DNA of 64,000 nt from Azolla caroliniana. Lineage: Eukaryota; Polypodiophyta. Positions 20,818 to 33,107 of the stretch are shown piece by piece (position 1 is the stretch's first letter; each line of letters starts with the position of its first letter). Both the position numbers and the translations under genes were made by a program. The notes under the pieces were generated by a model. It searched no databases and was not told where the DNA came from. It saw only the letters and a list, made by a program, of their open reading frames with translations. The stretch lies in NCBI GenBank assembly GCA_043228905.1, contig JBHGNT010000006.1:18724001-18788000 (forward strand), in the 5' to 3' direction.

Positions 20818-23800
20818 ACTCCGGCATGGGGTGTCTTACCAGTCCGATTCTCTTCCGGCATGCATCCAGCTTGTCGGGTGTCAGCGCTTTGGTCAGCATA
20901 TCTGACCCGTTCTCGGCCGTGTGGATCTTCGTCAGTGCGAACTCCTGGTCATCTACTCTTTCCCAGATCCAGTGATACCTCCGCTGGATATGCTTTGTCC
21001 GAGAATGGTAGGCCGCATTTTTAGCAAGGTGGATGGCACTTTGACTGTCACAATAGAGTCGGTATTCCTCTTGCCGTATACCGAGCTCTCCGATGAAGTC
21101 CTTCATCCATAAAATTTCCTTGCCGGCTTCCACAGCCGCCATGTACTCCGCCTCTGTGGTTGATAACGCAACCGTCTTCTGCAGCCTTGACTGCCACGAA
21201 ATAGCTCCCCCTGCATATGTCATCACATACCCAGATGTAGACCGGCTGGTATCCACATCAGCCGACATGTCCGAATCGGTGAAACCGTCCAGTTGAGGTT
21301 TTCCGGAGCCGAATGGGAGACACATATTTGAAGTGCCCTTTAAGTACCGGAGTATCCATTTGACTACGTTGCAGTGCTCCTTGCCGGGATTACTCATGAA
21401 CCGGCTCACCACTCCGACTGCGTATCCTATATCCGGTCGGGTACACACCATAGCGTACATCAAGCTCCCGACGGCAGAGGCATATGGAATCTTCATCATA
21501 TCCCCCTTCTCTGCTTTCGTCTTCGGGCTTTGCTTGCCGGATAGCTTGCAGTTTGCCGGAAGTGTCGATCCGACCGGTTTTGCATCTGACATGTTGAACC
21601 GGTGAAGCACCTTTGTCACATACTTCTCCTGTGACAGCCATAGTTGCTTCACTGACCGGTCCCGAATGATGTGCATCCCCAACATCTGTCTTGCTGGACC
21701 CAAGTCTTTCATTGAGAAGGTCCGGTTGAGAGCCTTCTTCAGCATCCGTATTTTGACTTGGTCCCGTCCGACGATCAACATGTCATCCACGTACAGAAGG
21801 AGTATCAGGAAGTCCCCTCCTTCGAACTTCTTCACAAACACACAGTGATCGGCCTGTGTCTTGTGGTACCCTTGATCGGTCATGAAGGAGTCGAACTTCC
21901 GGTACCATTGCCGGGGAGCCTGCTTCAGTCCGTACAGGCTCTTCTTCAACCGGCATACCAGGTGCTCCTTCCCTTTCTCCACAAATCCTTTCGGATGCTG
22001 CATGTAGATCTCCTCTTCGAGGTCGCCATGGAGGAATGTCGTCTTCACGTCCAGCTGCTCTACCTCGAGGTCCATGCTTGCTGCTATACTCAGCACCGTC
22101 CGGATGGAGGTCATCTTTACTACCGGGGCAAATATCTCATCGAAGTCCACGCCCTTCTTCTGCTGGAACCCCTTGACCACGATCCTGGCTTTGTATCTCG
22201 GGGGGTTGCCGGCATCTCCCGATTTCATCTTGTACACCCACTTGTTTCGGAGTGCCCGCTTTCCTTTCGGCAACTCCACCAATTCATACGTATGGTTCTC
22301 ATGCAGGGAATCCATCTCATCCTGCATGGCACTTAACCATTTTCTGTTGTGGGTGTCTTCCTTTGCTTCTTCGAAGCTTTCCGGCTCCCCCTCATCGGTT
22401 AGCAGAACATGCTCTGCATCCGGAAATCTCCAGGGCGCCCTTCTCTCTCTGAGAGGATATCTACGTCTTCGGGCTTCGGTAACCGGCTCCTCCATTTGCT
22501 CTTCATCCGAATTCGATTCGGGGTCTTGGCCGGTTCCGGTCTCAGCTTCCTCTACTTCTTCTTCTGCCGGTTCAGTATCCTCACCGTAACCCGCTGGTTC
22601 CTCGAGTGCTAACCGGTCTCTTGCCGGTTGGGTCTGCTCATCGTAGAGTCTATCCTTACCGGTCGACTCGGAGTTCATTATCTTCTTCTCCGACTCCCAG
22701 TCAGTGAGCGTCTTGTCCTCCATGAAGATAATATCTCGACTCCGGAATACCTTCTTGTCGACCGGGTCCCACAATCGATAACCGAACTCATCGTCACCGT
22801 AACCGAGGAATATGCATGGCCGGGTCTTTGGATCTAACTTTCCTCTCCGGTCCTTTGCTACATGCACGTACGCGAGACACCCAAACACCTTCAGATGCCG
22901 GTAGGATACTTCCTTACCGGTCCACACTCTCTGTGGCGTGTCTTCGTCCAAGGGTACTGAGGGTGATCTATTTATCACGTATGTTGCCGTCGACAATGCC
23001 TCAGCCCAAAACTTCTTGGGTAGTTTTGCATGCGCTAGCATACTCCGGACCCTCTCCATTATGGTCCGGTTCATCGTCTCGGCCAGTCCGTTTACTTCTG
23101 GCGTCTTCGGCACGGTAAATTTGAGCCGGATTCCCTTCGAGCGGTATTCTCCTCCGTTGTCTGCTCGAACTGCCCCCGGTATTCTCCTCCGTTGTCCGCT
23201 CGAACTGCCTTCAACTTTCGGCCGGTTTCTCTTTCCACTCTCGCGTGGAGCTCTTTGAAGATGGATAACACCTAATCCTTCGTCTTCAGCGGTGTAGCCC
23301 ATAGCTTCCGGCTGTGGTCATCTATGAATGTCACGAAGTACTGCGCTCCGGCATGTGACTTCGTGTCTACTTGACACACGTCCGTATGCACCAACTCCAG
23401 TGGTGCATTACGTCTCATCGGTGGCCTTGGTCGGAAGGAGGTCCGGTTCTGCTTACCGGCCAGACAATTAGTGCACTTCTCTAAGTGCACGTTCTTCACT
23501 GGAATGAGATTGTCTTCTGCAAGCCTCTTCATCCCCTTCTCACTCATATGACACAGCCTCTTGTGCCACAACTCACCGGCAGTGTCGGATGCCACGTTCA
23601 CTTCTTCCGGACATAACCGGGCATTCATCAGGTACAATGTGTTTACCTTCCCGGCCTGAGCCACAATCAGGCTCCCTTTGCTGAACTTCATGACACCGTT
23701 CCAGATGCTACCCGTGTAGCCTTCATCATCTAGCCGACCGGCTGATATCAGGTTCAGACGAACTTCCGGAACGTGTCGGACATCCTTCAGCAGCAACTTG

Positions 23801-24255
23801 CATCTGGTTGGTGTTGACAGCAACACGTCTCCTATGCCGATAATCCGGCATGTACCTTCATTCCCCATCCGGACACAGCCGTGGTCACCGGCTGAGTAGG
23901 ATGAGAAGCATTTCCGGTCCAGGGTAAGGTGGAACGACGCTCCGGAGTCTACCACCCAGGCCATCTTGTCGCCGGCAAGGTTTATCTCACACTCCTCGGT
24001 GATGAGCATCAACTCTTCTTCACTTGCCGCGATTGTCGTCGTTCCCTTCCGCTCCGGCCCCTTTCGGTCTTTACCGTTCCGGTCTTTACCGTTCTGGTCT
24101 GAGGTTTGCTTCGAATCGGTACCGTCGGTTTCCTTGTCTTTACGGAAATGCCGACAGTTCTTTTGGAAGTGTCCCGGCTTGCCGCAATAGAAGCAAGTAG
24201 GCCTCCCCCTCGACTTTGACCATGTCCCCTACTTCTCCCGGTTTTGGGGACTACG
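20816..24255 (-). pseudogene. Copia K5 pol
   Basis: Protease (AWVVDSGASFHLT, near 23950), integrase zinc region, core, RT (LLLYVDDMLIVG near 21790) and RNase H (DSQSAIHLAKNAAYHSRTK near 21010) are readable; an 828-codon open frame covers 20816-23302. Defects: a TAG at 23273, a duplication of about 28 bp around RADNGGEY in the integrase (23150-23210) that shifts the frame, and a stop near 24230. The CCHC knuckle CFYCGKPGHFQKNC near 24160-24200 is intact. The catalytic NGLAE block reads NGLAETMN. The element cannot make a functional pol. Confidence 0.93.
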
Positions 24256-24860
24256 GTAAGGAGCGCTTTGGAGTCGGAGCTCGTGTCTTTGTCCTTCCGA
24301 CGCGCCTCCTCATCTAGCAAGCTCGACTTTACTCTTGCTAGGGATAACCGTTTTCCTTCAGGCCCGGCGTTGCCCAAAGTGACAACCAACGTCTCCCAGC
24401 TATCCGGGAGGGAACCGAGCAGGAGTAGCGCTAGTACCTCGTTGGCAAGAGGTACTTCCAATGACATTGCCTGGTGTATCAGCCCCTAGAAGGCATTCAG
24501 GTGCTCCGCCATGCTGGAGCCATCTTGGTACCGGAGTCTTACTAGCTTCCGGAATACCGACACCTGATTGACAGCATTTTTGTTCTGGAACATTATCCCG
24601 ATCTTCTCCCAAAGCTCATGAGCCTTGCTCTCTTCATTGAAGTTGTTGTATAGGCTCATGTCGATGAAGCACCGTATGTACGCCGTTGTCTTCATGTGCA
24701 TCACCTCCCATATCGCGGCGTCGATTTTGTCCGGTCTCTTGTCCCCGAACTGAACCGGCAGCCACAGGTCTTTAACAAAGAGCATGTCCCTCATCTTCGA
24801 CTTCCATACTGAATAGTTGGAGCCGGTGAGCTTGAACATGCCGCCAAATGATTCGTCCAT
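24256..24860 (-). pseudogene. Copia K5 gag
   Basis: Gag starts at ATG 24860 (MDESFGGMFKLTGSNYSVWK), then a UBN2-type gag domain (AHELWEKIGIMFQNKNAVNQ, FRKLVRLRYQDG, LLGSLPDSWETLV). One TAG at 24486 (CAG in the likely ancestor). About 28 bp present in K1 after KALLT are missing near 24256, shifting the frame before the zinc knuckle. Gag would form the virus-like particle. Confidence 0.9.
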
Positions 24861-24876
24861 TTTCTATGTCGATTTC

Positions 24877-24888
24877 GCTCTGATACCA
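24877..24888 (-). other. Primer-binding site of copia K5
   Basis: TGGTATCAGAGC on the minus strand, two bases from the 5' LTR end, a perfect initiator-Met tRNA site. Confidence 0.93.
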
Positions 24889-24890
24889 AT

Positions 24891-25478
24891 TGACGGGAAC
24901 ACAACGTTCCTTATGTCCGATGCTCGGCCACAACCGAGATTCTTTTCATACACAGAAAACGGGAAAAAGAACACGACACAAAGAGGAGAAATGGTACACA
25001 GGAGGTTAACGTGGAAAACCCCAAACTAGGGGAAAAACCACGGCAGCCCACAGGCTGCAAACTGTCACTATGTAGGAATATACAACAGTGAGTTCACTGA
25101 GGCAACGACCTTGTGCTCACGGATCTTCGCCACAGGCGGCGGTTACAACAGAGGCAACGACCTCGTGTCTCTCTCTCTCTCTCTGTACAGTTACGCACTC
25201 TCTCTTCTTCTTGCACCAACAAGGAAGAATAACAACAGTAAAATTAACCTAAAAGTTTGCCCTAAGTCATATTTATACTAATGTGACTTTTCGGCTATTT
25301 ACAAATATAGCCTCGATGGGCTCTCAGAAACATATTTACGAATATGTCTCTTCCTCCAGTTCATACCGGGCCTGCACCATCCGGCTCTCCGTAGCCGGGT
25401 ACTCTTCATATCGTTTCAGAGTTTGTTCGTCGGCACTGTTCTTCTTCCTTCCCATCCGGAGGGACCTGTTTCCCAATA
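24891..25478 (-). repeat. 5' LTR of copia K5
   Basis: 588 bp, 178 bp shorter than its partner. Three 54-bp U3 units and a segment of about 23 bp are absent, and it has 7 extra bases in an AACCCCAAA stretch. The first dinucleotide reads TA, a G-to-A change of the terminal TG. Confidence 0.94.
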
Positions 25479-27936
25479 GCTTGCACTTGATGAAAAACTC
25501 GTCAGCCATCTCTTTAAGGGTCGTATGCTGACTCTGCAGCTCGGCATTCTCCGCGTTCATCCTCTCCTCCCGTTCGCGATTTCTTTCCTCCTGACGCTGG
25601 TTCCAGTCGTGGGCATTGTCGAGCGCGGCCTGTAAGTCTAGAACCTCCGTCTCTTTCTTCACCACTGTGGCTGCATATTCCTCCAGCTTGCTTTTGAGTT
25701 CGGCTTCCTTGGCCGCGGCTTGCGCTTGTATTCGGCCCAGTGCTTCATTCTGCTCGTGTATCCTTTGGTTGGCCTGGGCTCTTATCTCGGCCATCTGCTT
25801 GGAAGCTTCTTCTTTCAGGCGAGCCATCGCCTCTTGATGTCGTTGCTCGTGTCTCTCGGTTCGCCATTGTTCTTCTTTAAGCTCCGCACGGTAATCCCGG
25901 AGCTGGGGTTCTGTCTGGGTTGCCACCTCCTTGGTTGGTGCGGTTAGTTTGGGTTGCTCCATGGCCGTGGCCGCCTCGGTTGTTGTACAGGCATCGACCA
26001 TTTGTAACGAGTCCGTTTGTGTACTGGCCTGCACCTTCAGGATGGAGTCGGTGATGGTGCTTTCATCCATCATCATTATGCGGGGGGGCGCTGGGAGGGC
26101 CTCGGTGGTCGTTACTGGAAAGCTCGAGACTTGTTGTTCCAGCCGGTTTTGCTCCCAAGCTGCCAGCTTCTGGTTCGCAGTGTGCCATAGCTCTGTAGCC
26201 ATCTTAGCCTGTTTTTGGGCTACTTTTATCTTTCGGGCCATGTCTTTGGCTGCCCATGTAGTGCGATCTAGGTCTCGATATGCCTCGATAAGGGTCGTGT
26301 TCAACTCGGGGACCTCCATGAGGAGAGCGACCTGTTTTGCCTGCTTCTTCCTCCCGATTTTTTGTAAAGCCTTGTCCTCCTGGGGCTCAATTTCACCTAT
26401 TAGCGCGCGTTGAACCATTTTTGTTTCGGCGTGCTCTTCCGCCATCCGAGTGGCTGCCGCGACTTGGGCTCTGGCGAGGAAGTCGACCAGCTCGAATGAT
26501 GTACCAAGGCGGAGGAGCGCACTAAATTCGTAAGCCTCTGCGGGGAGGTCCTTATACCCGAGGACTTCATCCTCCGAGATCTGTGTTGTCTGCCCATGCT
26601 CGATCGTTCCCTGGTTCAGCTATGCCTCCGCAGGGGTGATAGCCAATTTGCTCTGTCTGACCACTAAGGCTTGCTCCTGATGTGGCTCCTTCCGTTCTTC
26701 CGAGGACTCGCGGTTGAGTCGTCTTCTTTTGCCTGGCTGTGGTTGGGGTTCCGGGGCCGGTAGTGTTGTTTCCTCCGCCTGCTTCCTTTTCTGTGGTCGT
26801 GGTGGTGCAGCCTGCTGTGTGTTGGGGCGTGGGCTAGGTTCTGGGGACGTTACCGAGGGCCGCGACATTGGCTGTCGAATGGTGACATCATCAGTTGTGT
26901 TGTCTTCCGCAGCTACCTCCCCCTCCCATTCTTGGCAGGTCTCGGAAACTACCCTTTTTTGTTGGGGTTGGGCGGGTGGTGGTGCAGATGCGGTTGTCTG
27001 GTCGGCGGCAAGGGGTGAAGCCGATGTGGGCTCCTCCCAGGCTTCGTGGCTGATGGCCACAAATTTCTCTCTTTGCCTTTGTGGTGGTGGTGGGGACGTG
27101 AGTGCATGAGGGGAAGGAAGCGAAGAGGGTGGGTATAACACCATAAAAAAGTGGGTAAGAACAGACAACATCTTCTTACCGGACTGAAATGAAGCTAAGG
27201 CGGCGCGGAGTCCTTCGCCTGTGATGATTCCCCAATCGATTATGTTTCCTTCATAAGCATTGATGATGATGGCTGCCTTGTTCTGCGGCATGCTCGTTGG
27301 GTTCGTATGCACAAACGCATACTCCATCAAGATACGCGCAATCTCCCCGAAAGCTTTGTTGGGCCCGTCATACGTGCGATATGCCTTCCTTGTAGCTGAG
27401 TACTCCCCGAAGTACGCCTTCATCTTTGATGCCGAGGGTATGTCGACCTCATGGTCCCCTCCCCGTTGCAGGTCCAAAACAGCCCGAAGCACATTGTTGG
27501 TGATGGCTTCGGGACTTATACGTTTCGCCACATTTTGGGCATCTGGGTGCACGGGGGCATCGATGATCTTCAGATAACCGCCCATTCCTCGTTCCTGGAG
27601 CCAAGCGCGGGTTTCTGCTGAGGCGGTAAGAGGCATAGTGGAGATGGAAGCTGGGTTCGATTGTGTGGAAGCGTGAAGCAAAGTGATGAGGCAAGGGCGA
27701 GCTACCGCAGGAGCAGCAGGAAGTGGAAGTCCAGCAGAGAGGTTATGAGAGCGGAAGAGGGCTTGAGAGCAAGAGCGCTTAGTGTGTTGAGAGCGAGATG
27801 GGGTTTCTGATCTTGAGAGCAATGGAGATGGAGAGAGATAATGGTCTGTGTTGTGTTTTGGAAACGGTTTTGGTAACTTATTCCTAGGGTTTTGTACTTG
27901 CAGCGAATCCTGAAGATTCTGAGTCGTGGGTGCCAT

Positions 27937-28168
27937 AATAAGTGACTAGCACCACGTGTCCTGAAGGTAAGTGGGGTGCTTCTAGTGTGCCCTGCATGTG
28001 GTTTGCATGTGTGAACGGTTTAAATAGGTACTAACTGAGTGGTGGCGAGGGGTGCTCCTAAAATTGGGGTGCCTAGGTGGGTGGTGTAGGTGTAGCAAAA
28101 CAATGGCTAAACTATGGTTAATCCTACCTACTACTACTTTTATTAATTTCCAGAAGGTGGGTGAGTCC
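27937..28168 (-). other. Spacer between pol and ORF3 of gypsy A
   Basis: Non-coding spacer after the integrase stop. Unlike G1, C and E, no purine run of 15 or more bases is visible here; only AATTAATAAAAGTAGTAGTA near 28130-28150 (minus). If ORF3 starts at the inner Met the spacer extends to 27637. Confidence 0.5.
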
Positions 28169-29490
28169 TTATTCAGGGGGACCCGTGGCGTCCTCCGTGG
28201 TGATCTCCCGAGTCTCGTTGGTGCCGTGTGGCTTGGTAAACGGGTTGGGTGGTGTAGTCCCGCGATATGGTCTAAGCTGAAACCCATTGGCCCAACTTTT
28301 GACCGTGTCGCCGGCGAGTGTGCCGAGCAGAAACGTCCCGTTGAACTCGTCGATAATCCAAAATGGACCGGTCCACCGAAATCTTAATTTTCCCGGCATT
28401 GACCCGAGTCGTGTTTGGAAAAGAAGGACTGGTTTGCCGATGGTGAGCTCCTTCTCCAGCCCGTGTGGATGTCGATCCACGAAAGCCTTGCGTTGCCGTT
28501 AGCGTTGTTCGAGCTGGGCCATACTCTCTATCCTATCTTCCCCGAGTTCGAGGAGTTGTTCCAGCCGGTATTGTTCGGATTCGGCCTCAGGAAGCCTCGC
28601 TTTGACTTGAACTCGGAGGCTCGGGACTTGGAACTCAATAGGCATTACAGCTTCTAACCCGAACGCCATTCGAAAGGGGGTTGATTGGATGCTTGTTTTG
28701 AAGGTCGTACGATACGCCCACAACGCGCTCTGGAGTTTGTCATCCCAATCGGTCCTGTTTTCATTGACGATCTTCTTCAGTATGGTTTGGAGGATTTTAT
28801 TTGTCGATTCTGCCAAACCGTTCGCCTGCGGGTAGTATGGTGTGCTTTTCTTGTGCACCACCGCGTAGTGGTGTGTAAGCTCACGTATTATATGATTGAT
28901 GAAGTGCCCACCTTGGTCACTAACGAGCTCGATTGGACATCCGTAACGGCACCAGAGGTGCTCGTACACAAATTTAGTCGCGGATGCCGCCGTGTTATCT
29001 CGGAGTGCCTTAGCCTCAACCCATTTGGTGCAGTAATCCGTGGCCACGATAATATATCGATTCCCTATTCGGGCCGCGGGTGGTTTGAAAGGACCTACAA
29101 AATCCAAACCCCATTTTTGAAATGGGTCCAACGGAAGAATCGGCTGGTGTGGCATCCGTGACTGTTCCATTGGTTGCCCCAGACGTTGACACAAATCGCA
29201 CTGCCGGCAAAACTCGTGAGCGTCTTTCTTTGTTGTCGGCCACCATAATCCACTTTGCCAAACTTTCCTTGCCGTAGAATCCCCGGCGTAGTGTCCCCCA
29301 GATACTCCCTGGTGGGCTTCTTGAAGAACAGCGTTCTTCTCGAACTGCCGAATCGCTCAGTGCCATATGTCGTCCGAGCCTTTGAGGTAGAGAATGTCCG
29401 AGACGAGGCAAAAATTCCGGCTCCGCACTGCTAGGCGTTTTCTCGTGTCAAGGGTCATGTGCTCGGGATGTACACCAGTAGTGAGAAAAT
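28169..29490 (-). pseudogene. Gypsy A integrase
   Basis: Zinc-binding CDLCQRLGQPMEQSRMPHQP near 29170-29200, core with [25 protein letters not shown] and GLAESTNKILQ (D, D and E with 35 residues between the last two), and the GPY module LRFRWTGPFWIIDEFNG at 28340-28420, ending in NGFQLRPYRGTTPPNPF. No chromodomain follows. A frameshift near 29490 separates it from RNase H, a TGA lies near 29355 and another break near 28490. Confidence 0.9.
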
Positions 29491-30866
29491 GGGTCATCTC
29501 CGTTATCGTCTGGTACCGTGGTCAGGTTAAATAGGCTGGCGTCCGGTAGCTCGTCGTACATTGTTTTCGCCGGTTCTCCTGACTCAAGACGGCTCAAGTA
29601 GTCGGCGACGGCATGTTGTACCCTGGGTCGATGCTGAATCTGAAAATCAAACTCTTGTAGTAGGAGCATCCATCGGGCCAACCGGCCGGTGAGGGCTTGT
29701 TTATTGACCAAATAAAGAAGGGCCGAGTGATCCACGTGAAAGGTAAACTTTCGGCCCAAGAGATAATGCCGAAATTTATTGATGCTATAAATCGTACCGA
29801 GAGCCTCCCGCTCGGTGGTGGAGTAATTCTTTTCCGTGGTCGAGAGCCATCGGCTGGCGTAGTATACGGGCCTATACCAATTCGGGGGTGTGCATTGCAT
29901 TAGCGCACTTCCGATGGCGATGTCCGAAGCATCCACGAAGACATGAAACGGTTCGGACCAAACCGGAGACTGGACCACCGGGGCATGTGACAGCATTCGT
30001 TTGAGGGTCTGATAGGCCGTGTCCTCGACTGACGTCCATTGGAAAGGAAGGCGATGGACTGCCACGTGTAAGGGTGTCGCGAAATCGGCCAGGTGTCGTA
30101 TCATTCGGTTGTGCCACCGGATCTGTCCCAAAAAACGGCTTAGTGCCTTAGCGTTCGAGGGTGCGATGGCCTCCAGGATTTCCTTTACTTTATCCGGGTC
30201 CATAGCAATGCCTTCTTGACTAACAATGTGGCCGAGAAGGTTGCCACTGGTGACTAAGAATGCGCATTTCGTCAGGTTTAAACTCAATCGAGCTTGGCGA
30301 CATCGGTCCAGGCAGAGTCGTAACTGGGTCATGTGTTCCCATCGATGGCCATACACGGCGAAATCGTCGAGAAAAACTTGCATGAACGCCGGGATGTAGT
30401 CATGAAAGATTTCAATGATGATGCGTTGGAACGTAGCCGGCGCTGTTTTTAGACCGAACATCATAACTTCTGCTACAAACACACCCCATTCCGTGACGAA
30501 AGCGGTTTTCTCCTGATCCTCCGGGTGCATTCTTATCTGGTTATAGCCGTTGAACCCGTCGAGGAAACTGTAGCATTGGTTGCCGGCTACCGTGTCGAGG
30601 ACGCTATCCGTGAATGGGAGAGGGAAACCGTCGGTGACTAATGCCGCGTTAAGCTTCCGATAGTCGACGCATACGCGGATTTTTCCGTTCTTCTTTGGGA
30701 CCACTACGATCGGGCTCAACCATGTAGCCCGTTTAACAGGGCGAATGAAGCCCACTCGGAGTAACTTGTCAATTTCCTCTTTGACTTTAGCGGTGTAGTT
30801 GGGGTTCATCCTGTAGCGCCTCTGCTGAACCGGCCGAGTGTCGGGTAAGATGTGAATTTGATGTTG
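29448..30866 (-). pseudogene. Gypsy A reverse transcriptase and RNase H
   Basis: A 453-codon open frame (29448-30809) holds most of RT and RNase H: VCVDYRKLNAALVTDGFPLP, FLDGFNGYNQIRMHPEDQEK, FGLKTAPATFQRI, VFLDDFAVYG (intact FLDD), then RNase H with [38 protein letters not shown] and AVADYLSRLE, so all four expected acidic residues are present. This is the best-preserved gypsy RT in the window. One stop precedes it near 30866 and the frame breaks after RNase H. Confidence 0.92.
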
Positions 30867-32333
30867 TTAGTACTGAGGATCCAGCCCCTTCATATCGGTG
30901 TAAGACCAAGCGAAAACATCCTGGTAGTCGGTGAGTAATTTTACGAGGCATGCCCGTTCGCCGGTTGGTAGATTATTGGCAATTTGTACCGTACGGGGAT
31001 TCTCGTCCGAACTGAGGTTTATTGTTTCCAGGGTTGATGCTTTCACTCGTTGTGAAACGGCGAGTTCGCGTTCGAAAGCCTCCCGAGCATGACGTAGCTC
31101 GGCAACTGTGGTTGCATCGGGTTCATCCTGGGGTGGTGACTCCTCCGTGACTCCCTCGTCTTTAGATGGCTCGATGGTTGGTAAGGCATTGATTTTGAAG
31201 AGAGGAATGATCGTGGGATGATCCTCTAGGAAGTCATCGACCTCCTCATCGGCCAATCCGTCGAGCATATGGACTCCTTCCGCGTATAACGGCGAAGTGT
31301 TGAGGGCGACGAGGACTCGTTCTTCAGTGATGATCCGGACCTTTGTCTTCCCTTTTCAGAACGAGATCATGTTGCATTGCCAATGTTGCTTGATATTCGT
31401 TGTACGCAACCACGGTCAACCTAGTAACATTGGGTTGGTGCCTTGTGTCTCCAGTCATAGCACGACGGCTGAGATCGTGAACATGTGTCCTCCGAGTGTG
31501 AAGTCGAGATGGTGAATTAAACCAATGGGGCGAACGGAGCGGGTGTCGGCCATCCGAAGCCAAAAGGGGCATGGTTCCCATTGATTCAGGCCGAGTTTGA
31601 GACACGTTGATTTGCTAATAACGTTTACACCAGACCCGCCGTCGATGATGCATCCTTGCAGGTCTTGTCCCTTAATGATGATTCGCACGGCTGGGTTCTG
31701 AGAATCCATGAGTGGTGGACCGGTACCTGCGTCGGTGAGGTGTACCGGTGGTGTCTCGGTCTTAGTATTGGCCTGTAGTGACGCCAGGGTGTCCCGAAAT
31801 CTCGGCATGAGTGGTAGCAGTTTATGTAGGGGCAGCGAGATGCGGGAATTGGTAAGCACATCCCATAGCTGGTCGTCCTCCGACGACGTGGGTGGGGCCG
31901 AGGTGTGTGGTACTTCACTGGGCCCATCCCTTATGTCAGTTTGCATGCGTGCGGCATTATTTTTATTGGCCGTGTCGACCCAGTCTTTTGCTGCCTGTCG
32001 TACTTCATCCTGGATTTGCCACTGAGTAGTGACCATTTGCACATCGGCCATGATACTGTTTACCGCGGGTGCCTTGCCACGGTTGGTTGTCGGACATTGC
32101 GTGGCGTAGTGGCCTGGTTGGTTACATTTAAAACATGTCACGTTGGCCGAGCTGCTGGTGTCTGCTCGGTCTGTGTGTGGAAGCTGTTGTTGTGGATCCT
32201 CGGTCTCATTTAGTGGTGGGTTGTTCCGAGGTGTGTTGGAGTTGCCCTGGTCCTGTTGAGGAGCGTCCCGTCGGCGGTTGTGATTAGGTCTTCTGTTGTT
32301 GCGTGTGTTACGATTGCCATTTCGCCGATCCAT
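30867..32333 (-). pseudogene. Gypsy A gag C-terminus, protease and linker
   Basis: Starts with an Arg/Asn-rich segment, an intact CCHC knuckle CFKCNQPGHYATQC near 32100-32140, and WVDTANKNNAARMQ. The protease has IIDGGSGVNVISKSTC near 31610-31660, then WEPCPFWLRMADTRS and GGHMFTISAVVL. TGA at 31455-31457 interrupts it, probably from CGA. The linker to RT contains YQDVFAWSYTDMKGLDPQ and ends in a stop at 30867. Confidence 0.88.
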
Positions 32334-32938
32334 GCGTGAGTTCCTTCGGTCATACCGATCATCGCGATCGTCATCGTACCGAGCATAATCGTCGTGCCAG
32401 TCATCGCGATAATAATCACGGCGATTATCACGTTGGTAGTCGTCGTTTCGGGGCCATCGATCCGGGGATCACGGTTGGTCCTTATCCTGGTCACGGTAGA
32501 TGTATCGCTCGTCCTGCCAAGAGTATGTATTGTGTGGCTCGATCTGGCCGACCAGTGCTGCCGTTGTGCGGTTCAGCATATTATATTCGCACTGCTCGAC
32601 CATGTGGGCTCGAGATTGACAGATCAGACACTTCATCGTGCGGCCGATCCCTCGAGGGAGAGTGTGAACTCGGCAATCTTCGATGCATCGATTTCGGCCG
32701 GTGTGAGACGGTGCGTGGAGTGGTTAGCCTGCCACGTGGATATGAAGGCACGGATGTGTGACTCCGCGTCCGGTCCGTCGGCATATCGTGGGTATGGGTA
32801 CGGCATGATGTCGTATTGTGGTTCTTCTGGTAGAACCGGAAAAGGGTTTGGTTCCGGTTGATTGACCTCCGGAGGGCTCGACGTGGGCTCTGGTGATGAA
32901 TCCACTCGCGATCGAGTGTCTGGTGGCGAGGATTGCAT
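32334..32938 (-). pseudogene. Gypsy A gag with capsid core deleted
   Basis: N-terminal gag MQSSPPDTRSRVDSSPEP through MPYPYPRYADGPDAESHI and EFTLSLEGSAAR (32633-32938) jumps, out of frame, to the second knuckle CLICQSRAHMVEQCEYNM (near 32580-32630). Compared with C, about 160 residues comprising the capsid-like core and the first knuckle are missing. A downstream stretch is rich in Arg and Asp. This copy cannot have made a normal Gag. Confidence 0.85.
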
Positions 32939-33107
32939 TGGACAAGCCCCCGATTAATCGGGAAAGGATTGGTCAGTGACCGCCGAGTCGGAAGTTCCTT
33001 CGACTGGCTCAAGGCGTCGAGCAGGTGGCCGAGACCTCGTGGTGCGAGAGGGCGCCGTAACAGCGGCTGGTTGTTACATTCAACGAGGTTCGTTGTGCAC
33101 TCACAGC

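Larger units (their letters stand above)
20040..25478 (-). mobile_element. Copia K5, full-length, minus strand
   Basis: Complete 5439-bp Ty1/copia element with perfect 5-bp target duplication GCTTG (20035-20039, 25479-25483). It carries two LTRs, iMet-type PBS, gag, protease, integrase, RT, RNase H and PPT, all in minus orientation. It is inserted in ORF3 of gypsy A and the host frame resumes exactly across it, so it is younger than A. The 5' LTR starts TA instead of TG. Confidence 0.96.
19103..27636 (-). pseudogene. Gypsy A ORF3: large coiled-coil protein, split by copia K5
   Basis: One reading frame, from MPLTASAETRAWLQERG at 27636 (a 100-codon upstream extension to 27936 is possible) to TGA at 19103-19105, about 1030 codons after removing K5 and one target duplication. 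Residues 1-190 form the conserved domain (YFGEYSATRKAYRT, DWGIITGEGLRAAL). A Pro/Gln-rich linker with KRRRLNRE follows, then heptad-rich coiled coil (26445 to 19540), an acidic Pro-rich tail and the C-terminus ESILDILKEE. In-frame stops: 26620, about 19892 and about 19539. No known function; position after integrase recalls envelope-like or accessory ORFs, but no signal peptide or membrane span is visible. Confidence 0.8.

Noticed and set aside
22074-22589. Open frames antisense to copia pol (also 3775-4101, 4427-4852, 62232-62810, 62548-63063)
   Set aside because: Each is the mirror of conserved pol codons in K1, K5 or F, repeated wherever pol is conserved, with no separate start context or similarity.
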